From assembly GCA_028285035.1 (NCBI GenBank), contig JANQQF010000060.1, forward strand, positions 1 through 61,076: DNA of 61,076 bases, read 5' to 3'. The notes under the pieces are model-generated. The model did no database searches and was not told where the DNA came from. It saw only the letters and a program-made list of their open reading frames with translations. Made by a program: the position numbers and the translations under genes. The first letter of the stretch is position 1. Each line of letters begins with the position of its first letter. Source of the DNA: Phycisphaerae bacterium (GTDB lineage Bacteria > Chloroflexota > Anaerolineae > 4572-78 > J111). Positions 1-8,421 of the stretch are shown one piece after another.

Positions 1-127
1 ATCCCTCAATTTGCTGTTAAATCAGGGTAGTCTGATATGATTACTTATTCAGGAACAACTCTTGTAATTCAGACAGACAACAACGGCTGTTTTTAGCGAA
101 CAAATATGCCTGGTGTAGGGTAACTTG

Positions 128-1378
128 TTAACCTATAACCTGCTTAACAGCTGCCAAATTTGGCTCGATGTGATGGGCTTGGGTGCCGACCAAATCAATG
201 GCTTTCATCGCGCCAGCAACATCTTTGAGGCCGCTTCCTGTATTCAACACCACGATTCGCTCATCGGCGGAAACTAATCCTTTGTTGACGGCTTTGATTA
301 GACCTGCGTAAGCTGCAGCCCCAGCTGGCTCAGCAAATACCCCGCTTCCTCGGGCCATCATGGGAATGGCCGACAGGATTTCATCGTCTGTCACGCTGAT
401 GTATGCCCCATCGGTCTCAGTGACAGCGGCGAGGGCCTTGATTCGATCACGGGGCAGCCCCGCGCTGATGCTATCGGCAGCAGTTTGGGCGTTGATGGCT
501 GGTTTGGTGAGGACATCTTCGCCATTTTTCCAGGCCTCATACAAATAACTACTCCCCTCAGCCTGCACGCCCATTAACTTTGGCATTCGATCAATCCAGC
601 CTAATGCGTACAAATCTTTGAGCCCTTTGTGAATCCCGCCAATGATGCAGCCATCACCAACGCTGACAAAGATACGGTCAGGTGCTTCCCAGCCCAACTG
701 CTCACAAATTTCAAAGCTGGATGTCTTTTTGCCCTCGCTCATGTAGGGGTTGTAGCCTGTATTGCGATTGTACCAGCCGTAGGTTTGGGCCGCTTCGAGA
801 CACAGCTCAAAGGCGTCATCATAGGTCCCTTTGACCAACATCACTTGTGAGCCAAAGACCAGGAGCTGAGCAATCTTGGCTTGGGGTGCACTTTCAGGGA
901 CAAAAATAACGTTTGGTTGTCGGATGCTGGCGCATAACCCACTCAGCGCAGCCGCAGCGTTACCTGTGCTAGCTGTGGTAATAATCTCGGCTTCCTTCTC
1001 TTTCGCTTTCACAACAGCCATTGCGCTGGCTCGATCCTTGAATGAGGCGGTGGGTAAACGGCCATCATCCTTGAGCCAGAGATTCTTTAAGCCTAAATCG
1101 GCCGCTAATCGAGAAACACGGTAAAGCGGAGTCCAGCCCACGCTTAAAGGTGGGGCCAGTGCTACCGATTTGATTGGGAGTAGGGGGGCATACCGCCAAA
1201 TCGTATAATCGGTCGAATGGAATAAATCTCCCTTACTAATACGCCGATCAATGGCGTCGTAATCATATTGGACATCAACGATCCCGTCATTGCCATGTTT
1301 GGGGCAAACATAATCAATCGCATCAGCGTCGTAAACTTTTCCGCAAATTAAACATTTCAAGCCAATAACGTGGTCCAT
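128..1378 (-). CDS. Threonine-synthase-like PLP enzyme (fold type II)
   Basis: This is a 416-residue pyridoxal-phosphate enzyme of the threonine synthase family. The PLP lysine is K114 in the motif SFKDRA, STGNAAAA follows near residue 138, and a glycine-rich phosphate loop (GDGCIIGG) lies near 241-248. Cysteines 9, 12 and 25 at the N terminus suggest a small zinc-ribbon-like segment, as in many class II threonine synthases. It is the last gene of a minus-strand cluster with carbamate kinase, a YgeW-like carbamoyltransferase and a YgeY-like hydrolase. In the related E. coli cluster this place is taken by YgeX, diaminopropionate ammonia-lyase, also fold type II. A role on diaminopropionate or another amino acid is therefore possible instead of threonine synthesis. 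The family call is firm; the substrate is open. Confidence 0.85.
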   Translation of the reverse strand: MDHVIGLKCLICGKVYDADAIDYVCPKHGNDGIVDVQYDYDAIDRRISKGDLFHSTDYTIWRYAPLLPIKSVALAPPLSVGWTPLYRVSRLAADLGLKNLWLKDDGRLPTASFKDRASAMAVVKAKEKEAEIITTASTGNAAAALSGLCASIRQPNVIFVPESAPQAKIAQLLVFGSQVMLVKGTYDDAFELCLEAAQTYGWYNRNTGYNPYMSEGKKTSSFEICEQLGWEAPDRIFVSVGDGCIIGGIHKGLKDLYALGWIDRMPKLMGVQAEGSSYLYEAWKNGEDVLTKPAINAQTAADSISAGLPRDRIKALAAVTETDGAYISVTDDEILSAIPMMARGSGVFAEPAGAAAYAGLIKAVNKGLVSADERIVVLNTGSGLKDVAGAMKAIDLVGTQAHHIEPNLAAVKQVIG

Positions 1379-1384
1379 AATATT

Positions 1385-1457
1385 GTCATTTGTCCTTGGT
1401 CATTTGTCATTCATCACTTGCAACATTACAAATGACCAGGAATGGGTGACAAATGAC
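1385..1457. repeat. Nested word-type hairpin in the gap between PLP enzyme and carbamate kinase genes
   Basis: Two nested pairs of perfect 10-nt arms are visible: GTCATTTGTC (1385-1394) with GACAAATGAC (1448-1457), and GGTCATTTGT (1398-1407) with ACAAATGACC (1428-1437). The word TCATTTGT recurs in both arms. No poly-T tract follows, so it is not a typical intrinsic terminator. Confidence 0.7.
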
Positions 1458-1529
1458 TTGATTTATCAAAATTTTGTTTGGAGCAGGTATTGCGATACAA
1501 CTACACTGAACTGTGGCTGATCATTTTTC

Positions 1530-1599
1530 GCAACGGATTACACAAATCCCTCTAATTTTTATGCCTTTTTTGTTTGTGTCAATTCGATCAATTCGTTGC
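1530..1599. repeat. 70-nt dispersed intergenic repeat, copy 1
   Basis: The stretch starts with GCAAC and ends with GTTGC and carries internal ATTACACAAAT and CAATTCGATCAATTCG. A close copy lies at 48803-48869 with the same order of words. It fills much of the 271-nt gap between carbamate kinase and the PLP enzyme. No coding potential was seen. Confidence 0.6.
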
Positions 1600-1649
1600 T
1601 AATCTTTTTACAAAGTTGGGTTAATGCATACTACTGAAACTGGAATTAA

Positions 1650-2600
1650 CTACCCAGAAATATGGGTTCCTGTTTTTCCACTCAAAGCCGCTGAGAGATT
1701 CTCCGGACTGGTGATAATAGCTTCTTTGCCGCCGTTATCTAAATAGCTGATAATGGCCTCGATCTTTGGGGCCATACTGCCTTTGGCAAAATGCTGCCCG
1801 CTGGTGAGATGGACTTTTGCCTCAGCCACGGTCATGTGGTCTAACCACTTTTCATTGGGCTGACCAAAATTGAGGGCTACTTTCTCAACCCCGGTGCTGA
1901 TGATAAACACATCGGCCTTAAGATTGACCGCAAGCATTGCCGAGGCGAAATCTTTGTCGATGACTGCCGGCACCCCGCTCAAGTTACCTGCCTCATCGAC
2001 GACAACCGGCACACCACCGCCTCCAACCCCAATAACGATGACACCCGCGTCCAAGAGTTTTTGGATCGTATCAACCTCAATGATTCGCCTGGGTCTAGGG
2101 GATGGGACGACCCGCCGCCAGCCACGACCCGCATCCTCAGCCACCTGCCAGCCCTTGGCCCGACGTTCTAATGCTTTCTCCTTGTTCATAAAGGAGCCAA
2201 TGGGTTTGCTCGGTTTTTCAAAGGCAGGGTCAGCTGGATCAACTTCGACCTGGGTCACGATTGTGGCGACAGGGTTGTGTAGGCCTAAGCTGTTGAGGCT
2301 ATTGTATAAATTCTGTTGCAGAGTGTACCCCAACGCTCCCTGAGTATCGGCCACACAAGCGGCTAAGGGGATTTCGTGTAGCTCGTGGGAGGCTAATTCC
2401 GAACGACGGAGAATAAAACCGACTTGAGGCCCGTTGCCGTGGGTGATGATTACGTTCCAGCCCTGTTCAATCATTTTAGCAATGTGTTGGCACGTTTCAC
2501 CTGCGGCCAAATATTGATCATGTACTGTTTGATGCGTATCATCGCGGATGAGAGAGTTACCACCAATGGCAATCACTGCTAATTTTTTTCTGTCGCTCAT
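1650..2600 (-). CDS. arcC: Carbamate kinase
   Basis: This 316-residue protein has the normal length for carbamate kinase, which makes ATP and carbamate from carbamoyl phosphate and ADP. Diagnostic motifs are AIGGN at 11-15, HGNGPQVG near 54-61, a GVGGGGVPVV loop and VIDKD. The start codon follows a good ribosome site (TAGGAG). It lies downstream of the carbamoyltransferase, which fits a catabolic pathway: the transferase run in reverse yields carbamoyl phosphate and the kinase recovers ATP. The E. coli equivalent in this gene context is yqeA. Confidence 0.93.
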   Translation of the reverse strand: MSDRKKLAVIAIGGNSLIRDDTHQTVHDQYLAAGETCQHIAKMIEQGWNVIITHGNGPQVGFILRRSELASHELHEIPLAACVADTQGALGYTLQQNLYNSLNSLGLHNPVATIVTQVEVDPADPAFEKPSKPIGSFMNKEKALERRAKGWQVAEDAGRGWRRVVPSPRPRRIIEVDTIQKLLDAGVIVIGVGGGGVPVVVDEAGNLSGVPAVIDKDFASAMLAVNLKADVFIISTGVEKVALNFGQPNEKWLDHMTVAEAKVHLTSGQHFAKGSMAPKIEAIISYLDNGGKEAIITSPENLSAALSGKTGTHISG

Positions 2601-2613
2601 GGCTTGCTCCTAT

Positions 2614-2671
2614 TTAGAGATTGGAGATTAAGCTTCGTCGTAATGACAGTCTCTAAATCTCCAATCTCTAA
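2614..2671. repeat. Perfect 16-bp word-type hairpin
   Basis: TTAGAGATTGGAGATT (2614-2629) is the exact reverse complement of 2656-2671. The arms are built from AGAGATT/GGAGATT words, and the right arm continues with further ATCTCTAA copies. It occupies the gap between the carbamoyltransferase and carbamate kinase genes. Confidence 0.75.
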
Positions 2672-2690
2672 TCTCTAATTACCAACTTTC

Positions 2691-3668
2691 CTAATTCATC
2701 GTCAACGCCATCACCGCTTTTTGCGCGTGAAGACGATTTTCAGCTTCATCAAAGACCACAGAATTGGGACCGTCCAACACTTCATCGGTTACTTCAATGC
2801 CTCGGTCGGCAGGCAAGCAGTGCATGTAGATGGCATCGTGTTTAGCGAGGCTCATGCGACGCTCATCGGCAATCCAATCAGAATATTTCTTGCCGATTTC
2901 AACGCTCTCGGCTTCGTCTTCAGTGGTCACCCAGCAGCCCCAACTTTTCGGATAGACAACGTCAGCATCCTTAAAGCCCGCATCCATATCGTCCATAATC
3001 TCGAAGTTGCCGCCGTGTTGTTTGGCATTATCCTCGGCTTGTTGAACGATGTCGGGCATCAACTTGAACTCAGGTGGATGCACCAAGCGAACATTCATCC
3101 CGTAGCGCGTCATCAGCAAAATCAAGCTTTGAGGGACACTCAAGGGCTTTTGGTAGCTGCTGGCGTAGGCATAGCTGACGGCGATGGTTTTACCTTTGGG
3201 ATCACCCTTTTTCTCGATGATGGTCATCAAGTCAGCCAAAATTTGGAAGGGGTGATAGACATCACATTGCATATTCAAAATCGGGGCGCGGCTGGCCTCA
3301 GCCACATCGCGGATGTACTTGTTGCCGATCCCCCAGTCACATTGGCGGATGGCAATACCATCATAGTAGCGGCCAAAAATTTCGCCGATTTCTGTGGCTG
3401 TGTCGCCGTGGCTAATTTGGGTGGTCGTGTGGTCGATAAACGCCCCGTGTCCACCCAGTTGGGCGATGCCCGCCTCAAAGCTGGAACGGGTGCGGGTGCT
3501 GCTGAAGAAGAAGAGCATCGCCAACACCTTATCTCGCAAATACGTGTGATCTTTGCCCATCGCTCGCGCCCGCTTTAATTCAAACGCGACATCCATTACC
3601 GTATCAATTTCATCTTTGGTCCAATCTTGGGTCGAGACCATATCCCGACCACGAAGGCCTGTCTGCAT
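2691..3668 (-). CDS. ygeW: Carbamoyltransferase, YgeW-like
   Basis: This 325-residue protein belongs to the aspartate/ornithine carbamoyltransferase superfamily. The carbamoyl-phosphate site SSTRTR is at 56-61, HPFQ at 139-142 and HCLP at 283-286. The segment YPKSWG near 239-244 resembles YgeW-type and knotted transcarbamylases more than ordinary ornithine carbamoyltransferase. The start has a strong ribosome site (AAGGAG). Neighbouring carbamate kinase and YgeY-like hydrolase argue for a catabolic role, releasing carbamoyl phosphate from a ureido amino acid. The superfamily is certain, YgeW orthology likely, and the amino-acid substrate cannot be read from sequence. Confidence 0.8.
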   Translation of the reverse strand: MQTGLRGRDMVSTQDWTKDEIDTVMDVAFELKRARAMGKDHTYLRDKVLAMLFFFSSTRTRSSFEAGIAQLGGHGAFIDHTTTQISHGDTATEIGEIFGRYYDGIAIRQCDWGIGNKYIRDVAEASRAPILNMQCDVYHPFQILADLMTIIEKKGDPKGKTIAVSYAYASSYQKPLSVPQSLILLMTRYGMNVRLVHPPEFKLMPDIVQQAEDNAKQHGGNFEIMDDMDAGFKDADVVYPKSWGCWVTTEDEAESVEIGKKYSDWIADERRMSLAKHDAIYMHCLPADRGIEVTDEVLDGPNSVVFDEAENRLHAQKAVMALTMN

Positions 3669-3769
3669 TTTGTTTCTCCTTAAAAATAGTGGCTAGTGAA
3701 TGGCGGGTAGTGGATAGTTTGTAAAGTAAACTCTAAGAACTCTATAAACCCCACAAACCCTATAAACTC

Positions 3770-4984
3770 TTACTTTTTCATCATCGCTGGCAGCAGCGCA
3801 TAAAATTCAGTTGATTTGACAACGTCCTCGAGCAGAACGCTGTCCAGGTTACTGTGAGCAGTTTCTTCCTCACCGGGGGCGAAGCCGATAGAAGGGATAC
3901 CCGCTTTTCCATTCCAGTAGTTACCGTTGGTGCTAAAGCCCCATTTGCCGCTCTCTGAGTCGGGTAAACCTATAGCTTTGCGCGTGGCTTGACCGGCCTG
4001 TACAAATGGGTGATCATCTGCAATGGCCCAAGCCGGGAAATATTTATCGACAGGGAAGACAAAGCCAGTGTAGCTTGGCTCATCGTAGAATAACTCTTCG
4101 ATGGTGATGTCATCTTTATGCTGTTCTGGGATCAAGGCGGCGAGTTGATTGCGAACGTCTTCTTTGGTTTCACCAAAGGTCATGCGGCGGTCGATAAAGA
4201 CTGTACACTCATCTGGGACAGCGTTGATGGAGGCGGTACTAACGTGAACGTCGGTGACGGTGATTTTGCCGTGACCGAGAAACTCATCATCGCCCAAATC
4301 CGGCTCCATCTTGCTGATGCCTTCGATAATTGGCAGCATTTTGTAAACAGCGTTGTCACCAACATGATTTGAGGCGGCGTGGGCACTACGGCCTTTCGCG
4401 ACCATCTTCAATTCCAACCGCCCTTTATGCCCCCGATAAATATTCATTTTGGTCGGCTCACCAATCACCACAAAATCGGGCTTGACTTGGGGATCAACTT
4501 CGACAAAGGTGTTACAGGCAATGCCGTCACACCACTCTTCGACATTGCCGAAGTAATAAATGGTATATTCTTCGGGATCGATCAAACCTAAATCGCGGCC
4601 CAAGGCAATCCCGTAAACCATCCCTGGGGTTGAGCCTTTCTCATCGCAAGCCCCACGGGCGTAAAAGCGACCATCCTCGATTTTCCCGATGAAGGGGTCC
4701 CATTCCCATTCATCTTCATTACCTAAACCCACGGTGTCGATATGGCTATCATAGACGATGACTGTCGGGCCATTACCAACCCGACCGAGGATGTTGCCCA
4801 TTTTGTCAAAGCGAACTTCGTCAAAATTGAGCTTGCGCATCTCCTCCGCCACACGCTCACCAACCTCACCAATCTGGCTATTCATGCTGGGGATGGCACA
4901 AATATCTCGCAAAAATTGGATGAGGATGTCTCGCCGGGCCTCGACCTCCTGGTGTAACTTCTTAAGGGTTGCTGCATCAGTCAT
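3770..4984 (-). CDS. ygeY: M20 metallohydrolase, YgeY family (selenium-metabolism-linked)
   Basis: This 404-residue protein has the fold and motifs of M20 deacylases and dipeptidases. Metal ligands and catalytic residues are visible: H81 and D83 in SHIDT, D114 in ACDEKG, E149/E150 in NVEEW, and a histidine in ETAHSNLD near the C terminus. The start follows AAGGAG. Sequence and neighbours match YgeY, the hydrolase of the E. coli selenium-linked cluster now tied to anaerobic purine breakdown. It is the first enzyme gene after the regulator. Its likely role is opening an amide or ureido intermediate. Function beyond M20 hydrolase is inferred from context. Confidence 0.82.
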   Translation of the reverse strand: MTDAATLKKLHQEVEARRDILIQFLRDICAIPSMNSQIGEVGERVAEEMRKLNFDEVRFDKMGNILGRVGNGPTVIVYDSHIDTVGLGNEDEWEWDPFIGKIEDGRFYARGACDEKGSTPGMVYGIALGRDLGLIDPEEYTIYYFGNVEEWCDGIACNTFVEVDPQVKPDFVVIGEPTKMNIYRGHKGRLELKMVAKGRSAHAASNHVGDNAVYKMLPIIEGISKMEPDLGDDEFLGHGKITVTDVHVSTASINAVPDECTVFIDRRMTFGETKEDVRNQLAALIPEQHKDDITIEELFYDEPSYTGFVFPVDKYFPAWAIADDHPFVQAGQATRKAIGLPDSESGKWGFSTNGNYWNGKAGIPSIGFAPGEEETAHSNLDSVLLEDVVKSTEFYALLPAMMKK

Positions 4985-5059
4985 AGAAAAAAATTCTCCT
5001 TAAAAAATGATTTTAGTGATTGTTTTGAGAGCTCTGAGTTTTATATTTTTATGTTCCGG

Positions 5060-5788
5060 TTACGCTGTCTCTCGGCGAATGAGCCGAAAGCGCAGGACGT
5101 CATCGTGAAAATGGGAATACGCTTTGAGAATTGGCACATTGTCCTGATTGTAGCCAATCTCCTCAAAGCAGATCATGGCTTGCGTGACTGGTATATTCAG
5201 CATCTGTTCCATTCGATCTGTCGCATTCAATGGAACAATTTCGCTCAGATAATAAGTTAAATGCTGTTGGCAAAATTCGGCGAGGAATTCATAAACAGGA
5301 TTGAGACAATCCTGTTGGGTATAGGATTGTTGGATCAACTTCAGTGGCAGATAGTTATCCACCAGAATCACGGGTAAGGTGTTGGCAAAGATCAGCTTCT
5401 CTATTTTGAGAACCGGCTCATTCGGCTCAAGGCCAAGGTCGGCGGCTAATTCAGCCGATGCAGGCTGCTCGGTAACACTGGGGAGTTCGACGGCGGTGTT
5501 GTAGCCGTGTGCCTGTAGCATGGCCTCATACGCCCATATCTCTTCAAGCCGGGTTTTGATTTGCAGCCCTGGCTCATTAACAAAGGTGCCTGCCCCTTGC
5601 TTACGAAAGATGACCCCTTCCAGCTCCAGACGGCTTAGTGCATCTCGAATGGTGGTCCGACTCACCCCTAGCTCGGTGGCAAGTTCTGTCTCTGAAGGAA
5701 TGCGGCCTGCTTCAAACTCATCGTTGATGATCCGCTGTTTTATATGTGCTTTGGCCTGCTCCGTCAGTGAAGGCGTTCGCTTTAACAT
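5060..5788 (-). CDS. GntR/HutC-family transcriptional regulator with UTRA domain
   Basis: This 242-residue protein has an N-terminal winged helix-turn-helix (about 1-75), with SETELATELGVSRTTIRDALSRLE as the signature stretch spread over residues 31-54. A UTRA ligand-binding domain fills the rest. The UTRA domain commonly binds a small metabolite of the controlled pathway. It lies directly upstream of the YgeY/YgeW/carbamate kinase genes on the same strand and probably controls them. A pair of direct repeats just upstream of its start (5807 and 5828) is the best candidate operator. Confidence 0.88.
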   Translation of the reverse strand: MLKRTPSLTEQAKAHIKQRIINDEFEAGRIPSETELATELGVSRTTIRDALSRLELEGVIFRKQGAGTFVNEPGLQIKTRLEEIWAYEAMLQAHGYNTAVELPSVTEQPASAELAADLGLEPNEPVLKIEKLIFANTLPVILVDNYLPLKLIQQSYTQQDCLNPVYEFLAEFCQQHLTYYLSEIVPLNATDRMEQMLNIPVTQAMICFEEIGYNQDNVPILKAYSHFHDDVLRFRLIRRETA

Positions 5789-5806
5789 AAGTGTCAGGTG
5801 GTATGG

Positions 5807-5836
5807 TTGTATGACAAATTTGGCTTATTGTATGAC
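5807..5836. promoter_or_regulatory. Candidate GntR operator: two direct repeats
   Basis: The 9-mer TTGTATGAC occurs at 5807-5815 and again at 5828-5836, 21 bp apart (two helical turns), 20-50 nt upstream of the gntR start. The helical phasing and position suggest binding by the adjacent regulator. This is inference; no matching site was found elsewhere. Confidence 0.4.
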
Positions 5837-5897
5837 TCAATGACGTTTTGGCAAATAATGTAGATGGGCGATAAATTCGCCTTTAGATGATCACAAA

Positions 5898-6413
5898 GTG
5901 ATTGAGGCTACCGCTGGATTTCGAACGGCTTCAACCACTTTACAAGATCGTTTACTAAAACTGGATACTCCAGAAGGCCTGCTCCAAACCCTTAAAGATC
6001 GCCTGACAGATGGTCAACAAGATTTACGCCGTGCTGGTCCATCTGAACGAAAGCGTATTGAAGATGATATCGGCTGGCTCAAAAAGCAAGTAGTCCACCA
6101 AGAACGAGTCATTGGTAATCCCAAAAATATGGCGAGTAAGGCCGAGGTGAAAATCAAGAAAGAGTTAAGGGCCATTCGACACCCTAAAAAAATAAAAGCA
6201 AAACACAGACAGTGGTGCTCAAGACGCCCCCAGGCTCGATTCCTGGACACTTTCAGGGGCAGCAGGCAGGGTCCCAACAAATTGGAGATTTTTTGCAAGA
6301 TCGCGATAAAAGTTTGTTGATTGTGATCAGTCGAGGTGGGATTGGCAAGACGGTGCTGGTGACTCGTGTGCTTAAAAACGTGGCTGAGCAGGGACAGTTG
6401 CCAGATACTGCTC
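5898..6413 (+). pseudogene. Relic of a STAND/NACHT-type NTPase
   Basis: Two reading frames together resemble one protein. Frame one (5898 to about 6200) gives a charged helical segment with LKDRLTDGQQDLRRAGPSE. Frame two (from about 6212) gives PPGSIPGHFQGQQ, an approach to the nucleotide fold, and a P-loop GGIGKT with following VLVTRVLKNV. This is the layout of STAND ATPases: an N-terminal effector-associated helical part followed by the NTPase. A frameshift near 6200 and loss of everything after about 6411, where REP-like DNA begins, mark it as dead. No clear start or ribosome site is visible. Confidence 0.6.
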
Positions 6414-6442
6414 AATGCGTACTCCAAAAAATAGGGTGGATC

Positions 6443-6564
6443 ATGTCACTCCGCGTGTTTTTGGCGGGAGTCCAGCGTTAGCCAACTCGTGGATGCCCAA
6501 AAAAGCATTCGGATGGCCCGACAAAAGCATTCGGATGGCCCGACAAAAGCATTCGGGCATGACA
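6443..6564. repeat. REP-like outward pair with a 22-bp tandem expansion
   Basis: The left unit runs from TGTCAC (6444) to GTCCA (6474). The right unit is inverted, from TGGATG (6490) to ATGACA (6564). Inside the right unit a word of about 22 bp ending in AAAAGCATTC is repeated three times (6491-6510, 6511-6532, 6533-6554). The same outer signature, TGTCAT...ATCCA facing TGGAT...ATGACA, is found at 60954-61037. Confidence 0.65.
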
Positions 6565-6609
6565 CTCTAAAATGCAACAATTGCTAATTCGCATAATCGG
6601 TTCATCGAC

Positions 6610-8310
6610 CTAACAAATCACATTAACCAATGCCTGTCGCCCCTGATTTCGCACCGCATCAAGGGTACGTTCTAAGGCGCCTGGTAAATCACTCGCCTGC
6701 TCGACCTGCTCGCCGTGGCCGCCAAAGACCTCGGCCATTTTGTGGAAATGGGCGTGTGGGCCAAGGCTGGTGAGGGGGAGATCTGGCTCCTCAATCGCGG
6801 GATACCAGCGATTGGTATGCATTGCGACGGTGCCCCATTTCGCATTGTTGTAAACGATAGTCAGGGTCGGCAAGTTTTGGGCCTGTGCGACCGAGTGGGC
6901 AGCGGTTGGTGCATTAAAGTAGTAGCAGCCATCGCCTGTGGCCGTAAGCATAACTTTATCGGGATGAACGAGCCTGAAACCGAGCGCCGCGCCCATTCCC
7001 CAGCCCAGTCCGCCTGCGTTGGTCAACCCAAAGAAATGATGCGGTTGGCTGATATCGAGATAGTCCTCATTAAAATCAAACTCTCGAAAGACAACGACGC
7101 TCTCATCGATGATATCGGCCACACATTGGGACACCCATCCCACGTTGATTTGTCCGCTTTGCTTGGCTCGTTCAACTTGAGCACGTCGCTTTGCCGCACT
7201 GGCCTCACGCAAGCCATTGACCCAAGCGGTACGGCGTTGGGCCAGGGCATTCGTTGGGGCCGCAGCCACCGTTTGCAAGGCTTGCAAAAATAAAGCCGAG
7301 TCCGAACAAACGTAGGCATCCGCGCGGTGGCCCCGGCGGGGATACCGCTGATACAACGGATCAGGGCCGATATGGACCACGCGTGTGTCGGGGGGTGGGC
7401 GGCCGTGAATCGGCATGTAGGGTACGTCATTCTCAAGACTGATGATAAAATCGGCTTCGGCCACTGCTTTGTGAGGATCTTTTCCAAGATATAGGGGGTG
7501 TTGCAGTGGAAATGGTAACGTGCGGGGATTAAGCGCTGCTACAGGGAGTGATAATCGTTCGCATAGCGAAATCAGAGCGGGCACAATGGTTTCATCTCGG
7601 CTGGTGCCGCCGTTGACCAACAATGGACGCTCGGCTACGGCCAGCCATTCCGCAATATGAGTGACTTGGGCTGGATCAGGCTGGGCTTTGCTCACTGGCG
7701 GGGGTGGGGACAGGGTTTCGGGTAAATCAACCATTCGTTCCATCGCCTCAGGGACAAAGGTGAGATAAACGGGGCCAGGTGGATAGGCGGTGGCCATACT
7801 GTAGGCCCGCTGCAAGATAAGGTCAAGCTCCACCACATTATCACTGCTGATGTGGTAGTCCCATTTCACATTCTCACGCACCATTGCCCCTTGATCAAAC
7901 ATCTCTTGTGCCCAATGGATGAAGCCTGGTTTGCTGGTGTGATCATACCCCTCGGTGACGGGGGCACGACCCGCAATCAGAATCAATGGAATTTGGGCAC
8001 GATTGGCGTTGATGATGCCGTTCATCGCGTTGGCCGTCCCCACATTGGTGTGAACCATCACCACCTGTGGCTTCCCCGTGGCTAAGTAGGCTCCATAAGC
8101 CATGTGAACCGCCACATTCTCATGAGGCACGGTGATGGTTTGGGGTACCTGCGTGCCAATTTCCCCCGCCTGTTGAAATCGCCCCAAGCTGCCAATAATC
8201 GGCGGATAATCCGTGCCGGTGTTGCCAAAAATGTAATCAACCCCCAGCTGTTTCAGTCCCATCAATAGACCATCAGCGGCCTGTATTGTTTTTCGGGCTT
8301 GCGCTGCCAT
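6610..8310 (-). CDS. Thiamine-diphosphate-dependent enzyme (acetolactate synthase/benzoylformate decarboxylase-like)
   Basis: This 566-residue protein has the three-domain layout of the ThDP decarboxylase/carboligase superfamily. The cofactor-activating glutamate is E64 in PHENVAVH. The C-terminal ThDP motif starts with GDG near residue 455 and ends with NN about 28 residues later. It diverges from IlvB and has no small-subunit gene nearby, so it is probably a catabolic decarboxylase or carboligase. The start follows AAAGGAGC. It is the last gene of a minus-strand run with an amidohydrolase, an SDR, a DUF2855 protein and a monooxygenase. Superfamily is firm; reaction is not known. Confidence 0.8.
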   Translation of the reverse strand: MAAQARKTIQAADGLLMGLKQLGVDYIFGNTGTDYPPIIGSLGRFQQAGEIGTQVPQTITVPHENVAVHMAYGAYLATGKPQVVMVHTNVGTANAMNGIINANRAQIPLILIAGRAPVTEGYDHTSKPGFIHWAQEMFDQGAMVRENVKWDYHISSDNVVELDLILQRAYSMATAYPPGPVYLTFVPEAMERMVDLPETLSPPPPVSKAQPDPAQVTHIAEWLAVAERPLLVNGGTSRDETIVPALISLCERLSLPVAALNPRTLPFPLQHPLYLGKDPHKAVAEADFIISLENDVPYMPIHGRPPPDTRVVHIGPDPLYQRYPRRGHRADAYVCSDSALFLQALQTVAAAPTNALAQRRTAWVNGLREASAAKRRAQVERAKQSGQINVGWVSQCVADIIDESVVVFREFDFNEDYLDISQPHHFFGLTNAGGLGWGMGAALGFRLVHPDKVMLTATGDGCYYFNAPTAAHSVAQAQNLPTLTIVYNNAKWGTVAMHTNRWYPAIEEPDLPLTSLGPHAHFHKMAEVFGGHGEQVEQASDLPGALERTLDAVRNQGRQALVNVIC

Positions 8311-8339
8311 AATTTGCTCCTTTGGGAATAGCCTTCAAT

Positions 8340-8390
8340 TAAGGAATCCAAAAATACACGCCCATAAGGAACTTTGGGGCGGATTCCTTA
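8340..8390. repeat. 10-bp intergenic hairpin with T-tract
   Basis: TAAGGAATCC (8340-8349) pairs with GGATTCCTTA (8381-8390), and a run of T follows on the plus strand. An inner GCCC/GGGC pair is also present. It lies between the amidohydrolase and ThDP genes, which are read on the other strand, so its U-tract would not serve their transcript as a terminator. Confidence 0.5.
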
Positions 8391-8421
8391 TTTTTATCAC
8401 GTTGATGCTGTGTGACACTTA

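Noticed and set aside
2721..3578. Open 285-codon frame on the plus strand
   Set aside because: It lies antisense inside the carbamoyltransferase gene, whose conserved motifs are unmistakable; the frame has no ribosome site and no known domain.
6491..6554. Short tandem repeats that might suggest a CRISPR array
   Set aside because: The roughly 22-bp units follow each other directly with no spacers, and no cas genes are near; they belong to a REP-like element.
6715..7293. Open 192-codon frame on the plus strand
   Set aside because: Antisense to the ThDP enzyme gene and lacking any domain; it arises from codon bias of the real gene.
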